From Cladopsammia gracilis (Eukaryota; Cnidaria; Anthozoa; Scleractinia; Dendrophylliidae): 64,000 bases of DNA. The notes under the pieces are model-generated. The model worked only from the letters and a program-made list of their open reading frames with translations, was not told the origin of the DNA and made no database searches. Position 1 is the stretch's first letter. Each line of letters opens with the position of its first letter. The stretch covers positions 389,001 to 453,000 of the forward strand of contig JAJGOT010000114.1 in NCBI GenBank assembly GCA_022457155.1, in the 5' to 3' direction. Position numbers and translations under genes: made by a program. This document shows, one piece after another, positions 33,525 through 46,189 of this stretch.

Positions 33525-35215
33525 TTATACAAGGACAAATCTGACAACTCTTGTCTGTACTGCAGTCGTATTTATTTGTGAGTCACACAGTGCTTCTCAG
33601 GAGAAGTATTGCATGACAACACAGTTAGCAGCTGAAGATATTCAGTACAAGGACAACTCTAACATTTCTTATCTTCACTGCAGTCATTATTTGTGAGTCA
33701 CACAGTGCTTCTCAGGAGAAGTATTGCATGACAACACAGTTAGCAGTTGAGGATATTCAGTACAAGGTAAGGACAACTCTAACAATTCTTATCTTCACTG
33801 CAGTCATTATTATTTTGTGAGTCGCACAATGCTTCTCAGGGGAAGTATTGCGTGACAACACAGTCAGCAGCTGACGATATTCAGTACAAGGACAACTCTA
33901 ACAATTGTTATCTTCACTGCAGTTATTATTATTTTGTGAGTGACACAATGCTTCTCAGGGGAAGTATTGTGTGACAACACAGTTAGCAGCTGAAGATATT
34001 CAGTACAAGGACAACTCTAACAATTCTTATCTTCACTGCAGTCATTATTATTTTGTGAGTCGCACAATGCTTCTCAGGTGAAGTATTGTGTGACAACACA
34101 GTCAGCAGCTGAAGATATTCAGTACAAGGACAACTCTAACATTTCTTATCTTCACTGCAGTTATTATTATTTTGTGAGTGACACAATGCTTCTTAGGGGA
34201 AGTATTGTGTGACAACACAGTTAGCAGCTGAAGATATTCAGTACAAGGACAACTCTAACAATTCTTATCTTCACTGCAGTCATTATTATTTTGTGAGTCG
34301 CACAATGCTTCTCAGGTGAAGTATTGTGTGACAACACAGTCAGCAGCTGAAGATATTCAGTACAAGGACAACTCTAACAATTCTTATCTTCACTGCAGTT
34401 ATTATTATTTTGTGAGTGACACAATGCTTCTTAGGGGAAGTATTGTGTGACAACACAGTTAGCAGCTGAAGATATTCAGTACAAGGACAACTCTAACAAT
34501 TCTTATCTTCACTGCAGTCATAATTTGTGAGTCACACAATGCTTCTTAGGGGAAATATTGCGTGATAACACAGTTAGCAGCTGAAGATATTCAGTACAAG
34601 GACAGCTCTAACAATTCTTATCTTCACTGCAGTCATAATTTGTGAGTCACACAATGCTTCTTAGGGGAAGTATTGTGTGACAACACAGTTAGCAGCTGAA
34701 GATATTCAGTACAAGGACAACTCTAACAATTCTTATCTTCACTGCAGTCATTACTCGTGAGTCACACAATGCTTCTCAAGGGAAGTATTGTGTGACCACA
34801 CAGTTAGCAGCTGAAGATATTCAGTACAAGGACAACTCTGACAATTCTTATCTTCACTGCAGTCATTATTATTTTGTGAGTCGCACAATGCTTCTCAGGG
34901 GAAGTATTGCGTGACAACACAGTCAGCAGCTGCAAATACCACACAGCACTTTTATAGAACCTGTAATTTCATTGGACCTGGGTGTAACGCAGCTCTATTG
35001 TTTTCAGGGCTAGGGTCCATTGTTGTGTTGTTTGTTCTATTGTTTTCTCTGCAAATCAGAGAAGACCTTGTAATAGCTGTGTACTGCCCCAGTAGCTGAA
35101 GATTTTCAGTACAAGGGCAACTCTGACAATTTTTACCTCCACTGCAGTCATTACATGTATTTGCGAGTCACACAATGCTTAAAGGGGAAGTACACTGTAT
35201 TGTGTGACAACACTG
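33525..35215. repeat. Tandem array, about 119-bp unit, about 12 copies, after the TRIM stop codon
   Basis: GATATTCAGTACAAGGACA recurs roughly every 118-120 bp from 33637 to 34822 with little divergence, together with CTTATCTTCACTGCAGT and AGTATTGTGTGACAACACAG. A non-repeat segment of about 150 bp interrupts the last units (34935-35090), followed by two diverged half-units. The array starts 69 bp after the TRIM stop, so it is probably transcribed as 3' UTR. Confidence 0.95.
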
Positions 35216-36000
35216 TTTAAGCAGCTGTAAAGGAGATGATAAAGTGCATGAACTTGTGGCAATTTTGTAACTAGTTTTCAGTAATGATTGTTTTGTAATA
35301 ATCGTGTCCATGTAATGGTTTTGTAATTGGTGTTTTAAAATTCATTAATAATACAACATAACGAAATACAAAAGAAATGAAAGTTAAATAAAGGTTTGTA
35401 AATCCTGATAAATAACAGCTACATGTATACTGTATCACTGATACAGGATACTAATAGGAATGCTACTAACCATCATCGCTACTGTTCTTTAATATTCACA
35501 GCACTGAGAACTGAATGGATATTAATTTTACAATAGCAAGGCGCAGGATAGTCATTGTCAGGTTAATACATACAGTTCTGCCAGTCATATTTTATGTATT
35601 ACTTATTGACAGCTTGCAATTATCAATATTAAAGTGACACTGGCTGCAGCTGCATTTATATAAATAGAGAAGTTAATCGCAAGTTATTTCCCATTAATTA
35701 ATTAAAATTAACTGGTTTTAACAAAATTCCTGATGCAGTTGCCTATTTTTGTTGTTCACCAAATTTAAACAATGTCAGCTGTTCCCATGGAAATTAATTG
35801 AAGAATAGATTTTTTTAACCAAGTTAGGTTTTCTCAAACCACCTCTAGTCACTAGATAGTAAATTAGGGCAGGTTAACTTTCCAGATCTGTCAATCATAT
35901 CTGATTACACACTAGTTTTTGGCTCTGTCATGTTTCAAACTGTTGAATTTGTAGGGACAAGTTTCAATTCCAAATAGAGAAGTGAAAATTAACTGTCGTG
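35216..36000. other. No gene seen; possible end of TRIM 3' UTR
   Basis: AT-rich intron DNA holding the candidate polyadenylation signal at 35387. No frames or repeats are notable. Confidence 0.5.
35387..35392 (+). promoter_or_regulatory. Candidate polyadenylation signal for the TRIM-NHL transcript
   Basis: AATAAA is followed by a T/G-rich stretch. It is the first convincing signal I noticed after the 119-bp array, which would give a 3' UTR of about 1.9 kb containing the whole array. Earlier weaker signals cannot be excluded. Confidence 0.35.
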
Positions 36001-36167
36001 CAGGGTTCTCCCTAAATTTTAGCTCAGCAGGTAAGGGATTTTTGCTAAGCGGTAAAGGGAGAACTGTGTGTCTTAAAAATGTTCCAAGGGCAAGCGGTTA
36101 CGGGTGGTAATAAGTGCTGCTTCAAGTGGTAAATTTTACCAGTTACCGCCTGATAAGGAGAACCCTG
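36001..36167. mobile_element. MITE, 167 bp, CAGGGTTCTCC termini
   Basis: CAGGGTTCTCC at 36001 and GGAGAACCCTG ending at 36167 are perfect inverted termini. GTCGTG directly precedes and directly follows the element, a 6-bp direct repeat. CAGGG-type ends recall hAT elements, though those usually duplicate 8 bp. Confidence 0.88.
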
Positions 36168-37528
36168 GTCGTGTGTTCCAATCAACACAAAATGTATAAT
36201 TTGATCATTTGACGATGTTGTTTTCCAGGGAAGGGCAAAAAAGGGTACCAAAATGTAAAAGGCACGTGCAGAGGCAATTGTTTTATAATTTGCTCATTAA
36301 TCTTGTTTTGTGCTCCTCTCATTGCCTTGGCCATTGTGGTTTAATACCCCGTGGATGCTTTAGCAGGCTAATTTCGTTCCTCATTCCCATCAATACAAAC
36401 TTAACAATGTCACAAAAATAATAAAGAATAGTAAGAGCAAATGATAACAGGATCTCTCACACTCAAAGTTCAACCTTATGAAGTGCGGCTGCTCAAAAAT
36501 ACCAAATAATAACCCCGTTAACTTACCAAGTGCAGCCACAGTCACTGTTGTGTAATTAGGTTTAGCTGCAGTTTTGTAATAATATTATTTTACGACAATA
36601 AGAAAAAAAATTATATGCACTTTTTTAAATTGGCTGTTAGAATAATTATTTAGTTGCATTGTTTACCTCTTTTTTAATGAGAATGTAAAATGGTCATTAG
36701 CACTGCATGTCGTTACTTTTTGCTCTTGATTTTAATTTCAACATTTTTCATTAAATTAGCTGTGAATGGTTGTATGGTCCCTTTTTTTTTTAAATGAGTA
36801 CAATGTAAAAATGGTCCTTAGGATGGTATGGATACTTTTTGTTTGGCTTGATTTAAAATCAGTAACATTTTTTCTATGTAATTTTTAAAATTAGATGTTT
36901 GAAAGATTATTTTGTAGCATTGTCTTGTTTTAATGAGAATACAAAATTGTCTTTGCATGTATAGTTCAGCACTGCAAGGTTAAATAAATGATTTAAAAAA
37001 TATATATTTGAATTGTTACATGGTGGCATGCATAACTAATTTTTACTTCAAACACAACACAGCATCTACAGGTTTAAAGAGGTAGCAGGGAATTGTTTGT
37101 GAGGAAAAGCTAACAAAATGCTGTTCTCTTCAGGGTAAAAAGAAATCTCAGTTTATATCAATTTTGCTGTATCAGATACAGACAAATGTACAGTCCACAT
37201 ATAGGAGCCAACATTTTTGCAAGTTAACCTAAAAAGGATACATGTACAAGTTTGGTATCTACTGAGAAATTATAGGCTATTAGTTTCTTTTTTTTAGGTA
37301 CATGTAAAAAGTCATGTTGCAGATCGGAAAACTAAATAAATTTAATGACTGTGGTGCATTTTTTTCTGTATTACAAACATGTATTATACCTCAGTGTTGT
37401 GACTACATTTTAAATAAACACAGACCCAGCTGCTCTAGGTCCTCTGATTTAAATATTAGAACCCACAAGTACATGTATACAGTAAGGATGACATTTCTAA
37501 CATAGCAACACAACAGGCACAACAATCT
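36168..37528. other. No gene seen; AT-rich intron sequence
   Basis: Poorly structured AT-rich DNA. Phrases such as AATGGTC.TTAG and TTTTTGTT recur loosely around 36690-36960, hinting at old duplications. Confidence 0.45.
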
Positions 37529-37652
37529 GGGGTCAATTTAATAAAACTTTTACAAGTGTAATTTGCAAGTAAGTGTAGCTATTGTTTTCAACCTCTAAAA
37601 CATGGCTACACTTGTAAATTACACTTGTAAAAGTTTTATTAAATTGCCCCTG
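37529..37652. mobile_element. Hairpin MITE, about 124 bp
   Basis: GGGGTCAATTTAATAAAAC and GTTTTATTAAATTGCCCC enclose arms that include TTTTACAAGTGTAATTTGCA and its inverse. The axis is near 37590. Confidence 0.88.
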
Positions 37653-38119
37653 TTTATAACCTGTTTTTTTAAAGAAACAAGTATAAATGTGAAAATGCAT
37701 TTTTGCACTCCTTTTGAAATTGGCCAAATATGCAATTTTCTGTGATAAAGAACACATAAATTGCCCCAAATGCCTAAATCAGTTTTTCTTTTAATCTGCT
37801 GGTTTTTTGGTGAGTTTGATAACTGTACAAATTTGGTGTCCCATTAAAAGTTGTAACAGAAAATGACAACCAATATCTTTAAATGCCCTTTATTGACAAT
37901 TTGGTTAGTCCAATGCATCACTAATCTGAATAAATCACCATTCTTTCATATTGTCAAAGAATTTACCATGTAAACTTATCCAAGGGAGAAAAAATGTAGC
38001 ATTTCTTACATTTCAAAGTTTATTTTAACTGATATAAATATAAAACAGTCAATAAAGCAGATTCTACATATAATCCAACAGTAATGCTTATAAATCGCAG
38101 AGAAAAGTAAGTCATAAAC

Positions 38120-39305
38120 TTATAAATTCCAAACAGCTCTAACAAATAACTCAATTTATCAACTCCAAACAGCTCTACAAATGGAAATGACTCATAAATT
38201 TATGAACTTCAAAAAGCTCTACAAATGACCCATAAATTTATGAACTTCAAACAGCTCAAGAAATGACTCATAAATATATGAACTTCAAACAATTCTACAA
38301 ATGACTAATAAATTTATGAAATTCTAACAGCTCTACAAATGACTCATAAATTTATGAAATTCTAACAGCTCCACAAATGACTCATAAATTTATGAACTCC
38401 AAACAGCTCTACAAATGATTCATAAATTTATGAACTTCAAACAATTCTACAAATGACTCATAAATTTATGAACTTCAAACAATTCTACAAATGACTCATA
38501 AATTTATGAAATTCTAACAGCTCCACAAATGACTCATAAATTTATGAACTCCAAACAATTCTACAAATGATTCATAAATTTATGAGTATATGAGTCAAGT
38601 ATATATGGAAATGTTATAAATTTATGAAATCAACTTCCTTTGCAAACAAGTCATAAATTTGTGAAATCAAGTACCTCTTGCAAACAAGTCATAAATTTAT
38701 GAAATCAACTACCTCTTGCAAACAAGTCATAAATTTATGAAATCAACAACCTCTTGCAAACAAGTCATAAATTTATGAAATTAACTTCCTTTGCAAACAA
38801 GTCATAAATTTATGAAATCAACTTCCTTTGCAAACAAGTCATAAATTTATGAAATCAAGTACCTCTTGCAAACAAATCATAAATTTATGAAATCAACTAC
38901 CTCTTGCAAACAAGTCATAAATTTATGAAATCAACAACCTCTTGCAAACAAGTCATAAATTTATGAAATCAACTACCTCTTGCAAACAAGTCATAAATTT
39001 ATGAAATCAACAACCTCTTGCAAACAAGTCATAAATTTATGAAATTAACTTCCTTTGCAAACAAGTCATAAATTTATGAAATCAACTATCTCTTGCAAAC
39101 AAGTCATAAATTTATGAAATCAACAACCTCTTGCAAACAAGTCATAAATTTATGAAATCAGCTTCCTTTGTAAACAAGTCATAAATTTACGAAATCAGCT
39201 TCCTTTGCAAACAACTCGTAAATTTATGAAATCAACTGCATTTGCAAACAACTTGCAATTTATAAAATCAACTTCCTTTGCAAACAAGTCATAAATTTAT
39301 GAAAT
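38120..39305. repeat. Tandem array of the palindrome TCATAAATTTATGA, 37-38 bp unit (array A)
   Basis: The 14-bp perfect palindrome recurs about 30 times. In 38120-38590 it is joined to AACTTCAAACAGCTCTACAA-type spacers; from 38620 onward to AATCAACTACCTCTTGCAAA-type spacers, with spacing 38, 38, 38, 37 bp in the clean part. The same unit occurs in reverse orientation at 57115-58190. Confidence 0.97.
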
Positions 39306-41086
39306 TAAAAAAATAATAAATCTATTTAAAAGTTCTGAATCGTTAGCAATGTTTCCAAACCATAGGAAAAAAAATAATATTAGGAAGCTGCAATGAACAA
39401 AGTGCGGATGGTGAAAATTGGTTAAGATCGAAAAACGGATTGCAAAAACATTAACTTGGAGTTCAAGTTTAACAGAGTACATTTGTATATAAAAACAAGT
39501 GGTAAATGAAGCTCAATTGTCATTTTGCTGCGTTTTTTTATTCATACCTATTCTCGGACAGAACCTATTGTCGTCAGCTGAGAAAAAATTCTAGAGACGA
39601 GTACAGAAGGAAAACTAGTCAAGTCAACTCAAACTTTCAACAGCCCTTGTCTTGGGTCGAACGATAGATTTTTATCCAGATCCATTTGCTTCTTTCTGAG
39701 AAAAAAAAGATGCAATTCGTACCTTCGAAGAAAATGGCGTGTCCGCTACGCGTAAAAAAATCCAACCGCGCGGATAAAAATTGAAAGAAAAGGCAATGGA
39801 AGCTTCGATCTCGATGGGCAGAAAACCAGTCGCCATGTTGTATCCCACAAGCCATGTCGGCTTATTTTTCTGCTGTTTACCGCTGAAAGATAGAATTCTC
39901 GAACAGCCAAGCGGACGTCGCGATCGCGCGTGGGGTTTTTTAAAGCCTTGAAATGGAATCTTATGGTAAAAATAATTCCGTAGAATAATGAGAAACCACT
40001 TACCTCTTCTTCATGTGAGCTAGTGAACATGTTTTTACAATTACCTTCATCCTAAATCGTTGCGTAGCAGGCCAAAGCGTAGGCGTCCGATAATACGTTT
40101 TGATGTCCAAGAATAGTTCATGTAGTGTATGTGACGCGATCGATTTTTTTCTGCAGAAGTAACACTACCTTTTGATTATTAAGGAATAAAATCATTGAAA
40201 CAACAATTGAAAGTCTACGATAAAGAAAAAATTTCACTCTGTTTGCATATCGATCGCGCGAACATATCGATGAAAGGCAAAGTGTGCGACGAAAGGCTCA
40301 AATACTTGAGCAGGTTTGAGTTAATATTTCATTCACATGTCTGAGGCCCTGTCCGGCACTATAATGTATTTCCGAATCGCTCCATTTTTGAAAACGCATC
40401 AAAAGCTCCGCGTCCAATTATCGTTTACGTAGCGTTTTCTACGTCCACACTGAAACGCTCGAATACCCTCAAGAACGTTACAACAGTCATCTGTGCATGC
40501 GAGCGGCGATGTGAATGACGTCGGGTTTTTACCTTTTTCGCCGTCCATGCGGGAATACGATAGGGCTCTGTTTTCACATGTCTCTGGACAGCGTTTTTAA
40601 ATGTATGCGTTTTCGATGGAAACGTACGCTCAGCGTTTCCAATCGTTGTAGCAAAAGAATAGCGTAACTGCATAACAGCCTCACAATGTAATTTTATATT
40701 GTTTGGTTAAGATATTAGCTTCCCAACTATTGCCCGTACAGTATGGCGGAAACCTAAACCGAACCTTAGGGGTCTTATCTGTTGCAAACTCTCCGTCGGT
40801 TGGCTGATTGTCTACAAGCCAGTTCTTTATTACAATGGCTAAAATAGAAATAAGTTCAACACATACTTCCTTTGTTTTTTGTACGTGGGGTTTCTCCTGG
40901 CTAACTGATAGCAGCTTTTGAAGACAGTTCTTTTGTGTACAACAGTTTTCTTTTATCAATTGTTCTGGTGAAGTAATACTGTGTTATTTCTATACCAGTA
41001 TAATATACAATATACCATGTCTGGCACACACACACATCATCTCTGGTAAAGACGGAACATATTGAGGCTTCGGATTCTAAATGAGT
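39306..41086. other. No gene seen; one probable MITE and a solo repeat unit
   Basis: The stretch 40347-40665 has paired phrases (AAAACGCATC, GCGTTTTCTACGTCC, GTATGCGTTTTCGATGG) of a degenerate inverted-repeat element. At 40727-40800 there is one diverged unit of the 76-bp array found at 46.2-47.3 kb (TTGCCCGTACAGTATGGCGG, AAACCTAAACCGAA). Minus-strand frames of 77-94 codons are unrecognised and probably chance. Confidence 0.5.
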
Positions 41087-41571
41087 CTTGCAGGAGGGGG
41101 ACATTGGGGGGCTCTGAACACCGCAACACCGCAAAAAAAATTACCGAACACCGCATCACCGCAAGAAAAGTCGATGAAACACCGTCACCGCAATATATAT
41201 TTTTGTCAAGTTACTTATAAATGAAAAAGGCTTAGGATTGGCGACTGGCAACGTATTGAAGATTAACTAGACAGTATTGGACTGCTTTTTGTTACAAATT
41301 AAGCATAATGATACATGCTTTCTTTAATAAGTATGGAATAAACAACATATAGAGGCTAAATTTAGATCTGAAAAGGGTCAAACAGGAAACATCAACATCG
41401 CAGATAATTTCGTTTCACCGAACACCGCAGACTTTAAAGCGCAAACATCGCACACCGTAGGGTTTGAGATCACCGCAACACCGCAAGCTGGGATTTTATT
41501 CACCGCAACACCGCATAAAAAAATGAGCAACACCGCAACACCGCAAATCCCCAATGTCCCCCTCTTGCAGC
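41087..41571. mobile_element. Inverted-terminus element with internal ACACCGCA repeats, about 485 bp
   Basis: TTGCAGGAGGGGGACATTGG at 41089 is mirrored by CCCCAATGTCCCCCTCTTGC at 41549. Just inside both ends are runs of CACCGCAACACCGCA and variants. The rest is AT-rich and non-coding; the minus-strand 70-codon frame is repeat-derived. Confidence 0.85.
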
Positions 41572-44500
41572 AAAACTGGAGAATCTTCATTGAAGTAAAT
41601 AAAGAACCCCGCTATTTCTTGCGACACACAAGGTCCACACACTTTTCGGTTTATTTCTCAAAATAATCGTTTTCATTTTGTAGACGTTTTTGGTCAATAA
41701 AATTATTGTTCTTCACTGATAGTTAATGACCCAGGCCTGGTGTTTAATTTTTTATAATTTTTATAATTCATCAGCCGTTTGTCAATTTTCAAGCGGCGCA
41801 TGCATATAAAAGTGTTAAAATTCTAGTATTTCCAGCAACACCGAGAAACGCAATACCTTATTATTTTCTATGAGGATTCCGTTCTCTAAATGTGTTGTAA
41901 TCCTTAAAAATTGCAAGAACCGAAAGCTATTTGTCGGTTTAATAACGAAAACGCAGGGTACGATATCTCTATAACCAGAATTTTGAATGTAATAGAACGC
42001 GCGCTGGTGTCGATTGTACACGTATATCTAACCTCCACACCACTAAATTCGCATGCTTAATTGCTGTTTTGCCCTACCTCTTCGCAGAGTGACCAGATTT
42101 GAAGTATCAGTTTCCTTTGTCTCCTCGACGGCAGGCAATAGCTGGTTCTTCAGTTCATCCACGGCAGGCAAATCATTGCCGGTTTGATGACTCCGTTGTA
42201 TAGCTCAACTCCCCTTCAACACTACTTGAGCTCTCTAAAAACATTTGGAGCAATTTCGCATTCCACTAAACTAGAAGAAGAAGTCCTTCTTCTCGTCTGA
42301 TGTTCCACGGCGGGACTAGGCTCGATCACTCCAGTCGAAATTAACGGAGTTATCTCTTGAAACTCGCTTTGGGTGTTGAGCAAAACTAGAAAGCTCGCAA
42401 GGGGCCGTAAATCTCTAGCATTAAATCATTCGAATACGTTACCACCACTATCCAAGTCGGAAAGTAATTGCTGAGGAATATCGGAGCGTGGTATCTCCTG
42501 AAATCCAATGATTGACCACCAAAATATTAAACGTGCACTAAGCTTACGCGAAGCGGGAGGCTCGTAATCCGATGAAGTGCCAGTTGTCAGATTGTTGACA
42601 TTTCCCCGATCCCATCTCTGTTGTAAAATTTAGCGTCTTCCGTTCTGTGTGTTTGCGCATTAAATAAATTGTAACATTTCGCAACGTACCAATCTAAAAA
42701 TTATTTTCTAACGGACGTGACAAACGAAACGTAAAAGTGAACTAAAAACTAAATGCGTGGTGGTTATTAAAGCGTCGCGCGAGCGCGTAATTTTCGCTTC
42801 TTGGATTAATTATCCTTGAACGGAAATATGAACTACTCATAGTCTACAAAAGCTGTGAAGGAATAACAATAAGGTAGTTCAGTTTTCAGATGTGAAATAT
42901 GGTCATATATTTATTCCTCTTTGCCGAGGGTGCATTTCCACTCCTACCAGCTTTTACTGAAAGACATGACCTAGCCCTTGGAGGACTTCTCGCACTTTGA
43001 TTTTGACAAGGCATGTCCGGCCTTTTATTTAGTAATTCTGTTACAGTAATGGATGAGATGGACTACACGCCCGGGCTACACGCGCGTGACAGATGAACAA
43101 ATACAACTACTGTACTGTATTTTTCGGACTGACTGAGGTATCGCTCATAAAAGAAGTTTTTTTGTCTGCTTAAAGTAGGTGAGATATCCGGCTCAAAACT
43201 GAAGACTATTTATTGGCACAACTAAAATATTAGTGAAAGAAAAGATGTTTGAAACTGAGCGCAACAATAGTGGGCATTTATAATGCCCGCTGTGTTCAGA
43301 GTGTTGAGAACATAGTGATTTTACGGTATACACAAGCTTGGAAATTTTTGACATCGCTTGACATTTCTAAACACACATTAATACTGTCAAGAGATTTTAA
43401 TTAGTCTTTCAGTGGAAATTTTGTTCAAATTTCAGACTGCCGGATATGAATTGTCTCAGCGTAAAAAGATGTTGCGATGTTTACAACTGAGATGTAGTTA
43501 GCTGCTCTTAGCTGTTAGCTGCCGTTAAGCTCTACTGAGCCAGGAAAAGGATGGATTGAATCGCAAATGGAAAAATCTTGCCAACCCTTTAATAAAGTTA
43601 ATTTTTCTATATCGTGGTCAAATCACTGGAAAGCATTGAAAATTTATTTATTATACAAGCAGCAATATTAAACGAGCTCATGATACGAATTCGATACGAA
43701 TGCTTGTGGACAAGCGGATTGTTGTTTAAAATTCTCACTTTCCAATCTGTACAGTAAATATGATACTTCAGAAAACATACACGAAAGCAAAATGTATTGT
43801 GGTTTAACAGGCTGCAAAAATGGTCTGCGCTAGCTTTGCGCTGTCTGCTAGTTTGGTCCAACTCGGCGTAATCAATTTTTCTGGGCATGCGCTATTGCTT
43901 TCGGACAACCAATAGTTACCACAATGTTAAAGGACCGTTGGTCAAGCGTAATATATAGATAAATTGAATATTACCCTTTACAAGTCAGTGAAAGATATTA
44001 AAAAGGTTTGCATCAATGCGCGGCAGCGTTCATGGGTTTGGGTTCCCGGTGCAAGTCCTCCCATGCAACTGACCTAGGGGCATTCCGCTCTCAAGCTTTG
44101 CGAAACTGGTGAGTTGCGACACCACGTAGGTCGGTGAGATGTCAGGAATGTTCTGTTTTTTTTTTTTTAATCAAAATCTATAACTTTTTCCTATATTCTC
44201 ATTTAACGATTCGGTCCGTCATGCGAGCAGTCCATATCAGTCCGGTAGATACCCAGTGGTATTCGCAAAAAAGGCGCATTTCTTCGACCTCATATATCTG
44301 TTACCTTATATCTTTCGGATACAGTAGTTCAAATAATCATCCAAGTATAGGTGATCTCGTTTCTGATCCAGACTGGGGCGTTCTCGATTACAGTGGCATG
44401 CCAATAATACGACGTCCGGTCATTTTTACTTGTCAACTTTCCCCAAGATTCTTAAAAGAAACCATGCATACTTTATAAGGAGGGGGTGCAGAAGTGATAA

Positions 44501-45566
44501 GCGCTGGCGACTCTAAAGCATGCTCAAGGGTTCGATGCCTATACTTAAGAGGAGGTAAGCGCACCGAACACGAACACGTGAAAGGCGAAGAACATCTCAA
44601 AGAAATCTCATACCCCCCCCCCCCCCACCCCATTTAGGTGCGAATTCTCAGAATAAATACCACTGTTTGTCAGCTGCGGAGGAGCTTATGATCCCAACAG
44701 TTATTTCTGGCTTTTCCAATTTAAAGCCATGTACACCAGCAAAAAACGATGAAAAAATACAACAGTACCTTGAAATTTATGTGGGAGAAGTTTAAAACAA
44801 AACTGTTGGATGTTTGGAGATTTGAGCAGGGTTTCGAGTATTTTTTTAATGTTTACAGAACTAATGAATACTTTTAAACGGTCCGCACGATTGGAAATCG
44901 CCTTGGCACTCAGATTTAGCATACATTGGGAAGACTTCTCCCATACTGAAATAATCAAAGCGCATCAGGTACAGAAAACTTTATGGGAGTTTCAGGGCTG
45001 TAATAAGATGGTCGTGTTACTTCTGAACTTCTGCTCCAACGATTTTGCTGAAACTTGGTTAGGATATATGTATTAAGTTAGCATAAGGTGATTCCAGAAA
45101 TGTAACGCAAATAAATCAGCAAAATTTTTCACTAGGTGCGAATTTGTTCAAAAGGTGGGTTCAATTATGCTTTAATATCACTTAAAATATTTGCCCCCAG
45201 TTAAATCGAATTCTGTAATATCATAGCGAATGACAGCTGTAAATATGCCCAAAGTTTTATATCCATGGCATAAAAGCCATGACCAAAAGTTTGTCATAGA
45301 TGAGTGCGCCCAAAATTACAATGGAACCACCTCTTTTCGAGTCACAATGGGGAGGGGGGGTAGCTTTTACGATTATTATACGATTTTTTACGGCTAACGG
45401 TTATTTTCTTTCCGTTACGGTTAACGAAAATCTTTTTTTTTTCATTGTTGTAAAACACACTTCAGGTTTTAGGACCATTGCGGTTTGCCGAATTAGACTC
45501 CCGAGTCGCGTGTCGAAAGGGGCCTGGTCAACTTGCTTGTACCAGGGCTATTTTTGCACCTAACGA
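41572..45566. other. No gene seen; long intron stretch
   Basis: About 4 kb without a recognisable gene, array or clear inverted element. A C-tract lies at 44613-44628. The frame at 44134-44478 (114 codons) has no family features and no codon pattern that convinces me. Confidence 0.45.
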
Positions 45567-45716
45567 CTAAATTTTTCGTCATTTTACGGCTAACGGTTAA
45601 CCTCGTTGAGACCCTCGTTAAACTGAGCCTATCACTTTCTTCTAAATTTTTCGTCATTTTACGGCTAACGGTTAACCTCGTTGAGACCCTCGTTAAATTG
45701 AGCCTATCACTTTCTT
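45567..45716. repeat. 75-bp tandem duplication
   Basis: CTAAATTTTTCGTCATTTTA starts a 75-bp unit at 45567 and again at 45642; the two differ at one or two positions, so the duplication is recent. A related phrase TTTTTTACGGCTAACGGTTA lies upstream near 45385. Confidence 0.95.
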
Positions 45717-46189
45717 GAATTTTCTAGGACACATATTTTTACCAAGTTGCTTCTATATTGGGTACGGGCCTTTATCCACGCTTTCCTTTTTTCTGTCAAC
45801 GTCGATAACAGTTTATCTCGCTAAGACAAGTCAGTTATTATTCTGCTCTTCATGTTATCCAAGCTTGTTATCCAAAGTTTATTAATTACTATACGTAACT
45901 AAAATGGACATAACACATAACATTCAGGAATTATGAAATGTTTGATGTTTAAATCCGGAATCAGTAGGCTGGAATCCAGAATCCCTTCTAATATTTATCT
46001 GGTATACAGGATCATCTGGATTCCGGGATCCACTAACGTCAATGTACTTTAGAAGTTAGAAGTTATAACTCTTAGTTTATTTTCTTAAGTCATGCCCAGT
46101 TTTATTTGGCGGTTTTCTTCACTGGGGTTCAAAACAGTTATTAAGTTCAGTTGGATGCTTCGACCGACCCACCTCTCAAACAAGCAACC

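Noticed and set aside
38120..39305. CRISPR-like array of regularly spaced repeats
   Set aside because: The 'spacers' are themselves repeated and the context is a eukaryotic intron; this is a minisatellite.
44030..44130. Possible tRNA or small structured RNA around TTGGGTTCCCGGTGCAAGTC
   Set aside because: A B-box-like string was suspected, but no A box, acceptor stem or consistent cloverleaf could be drawn.
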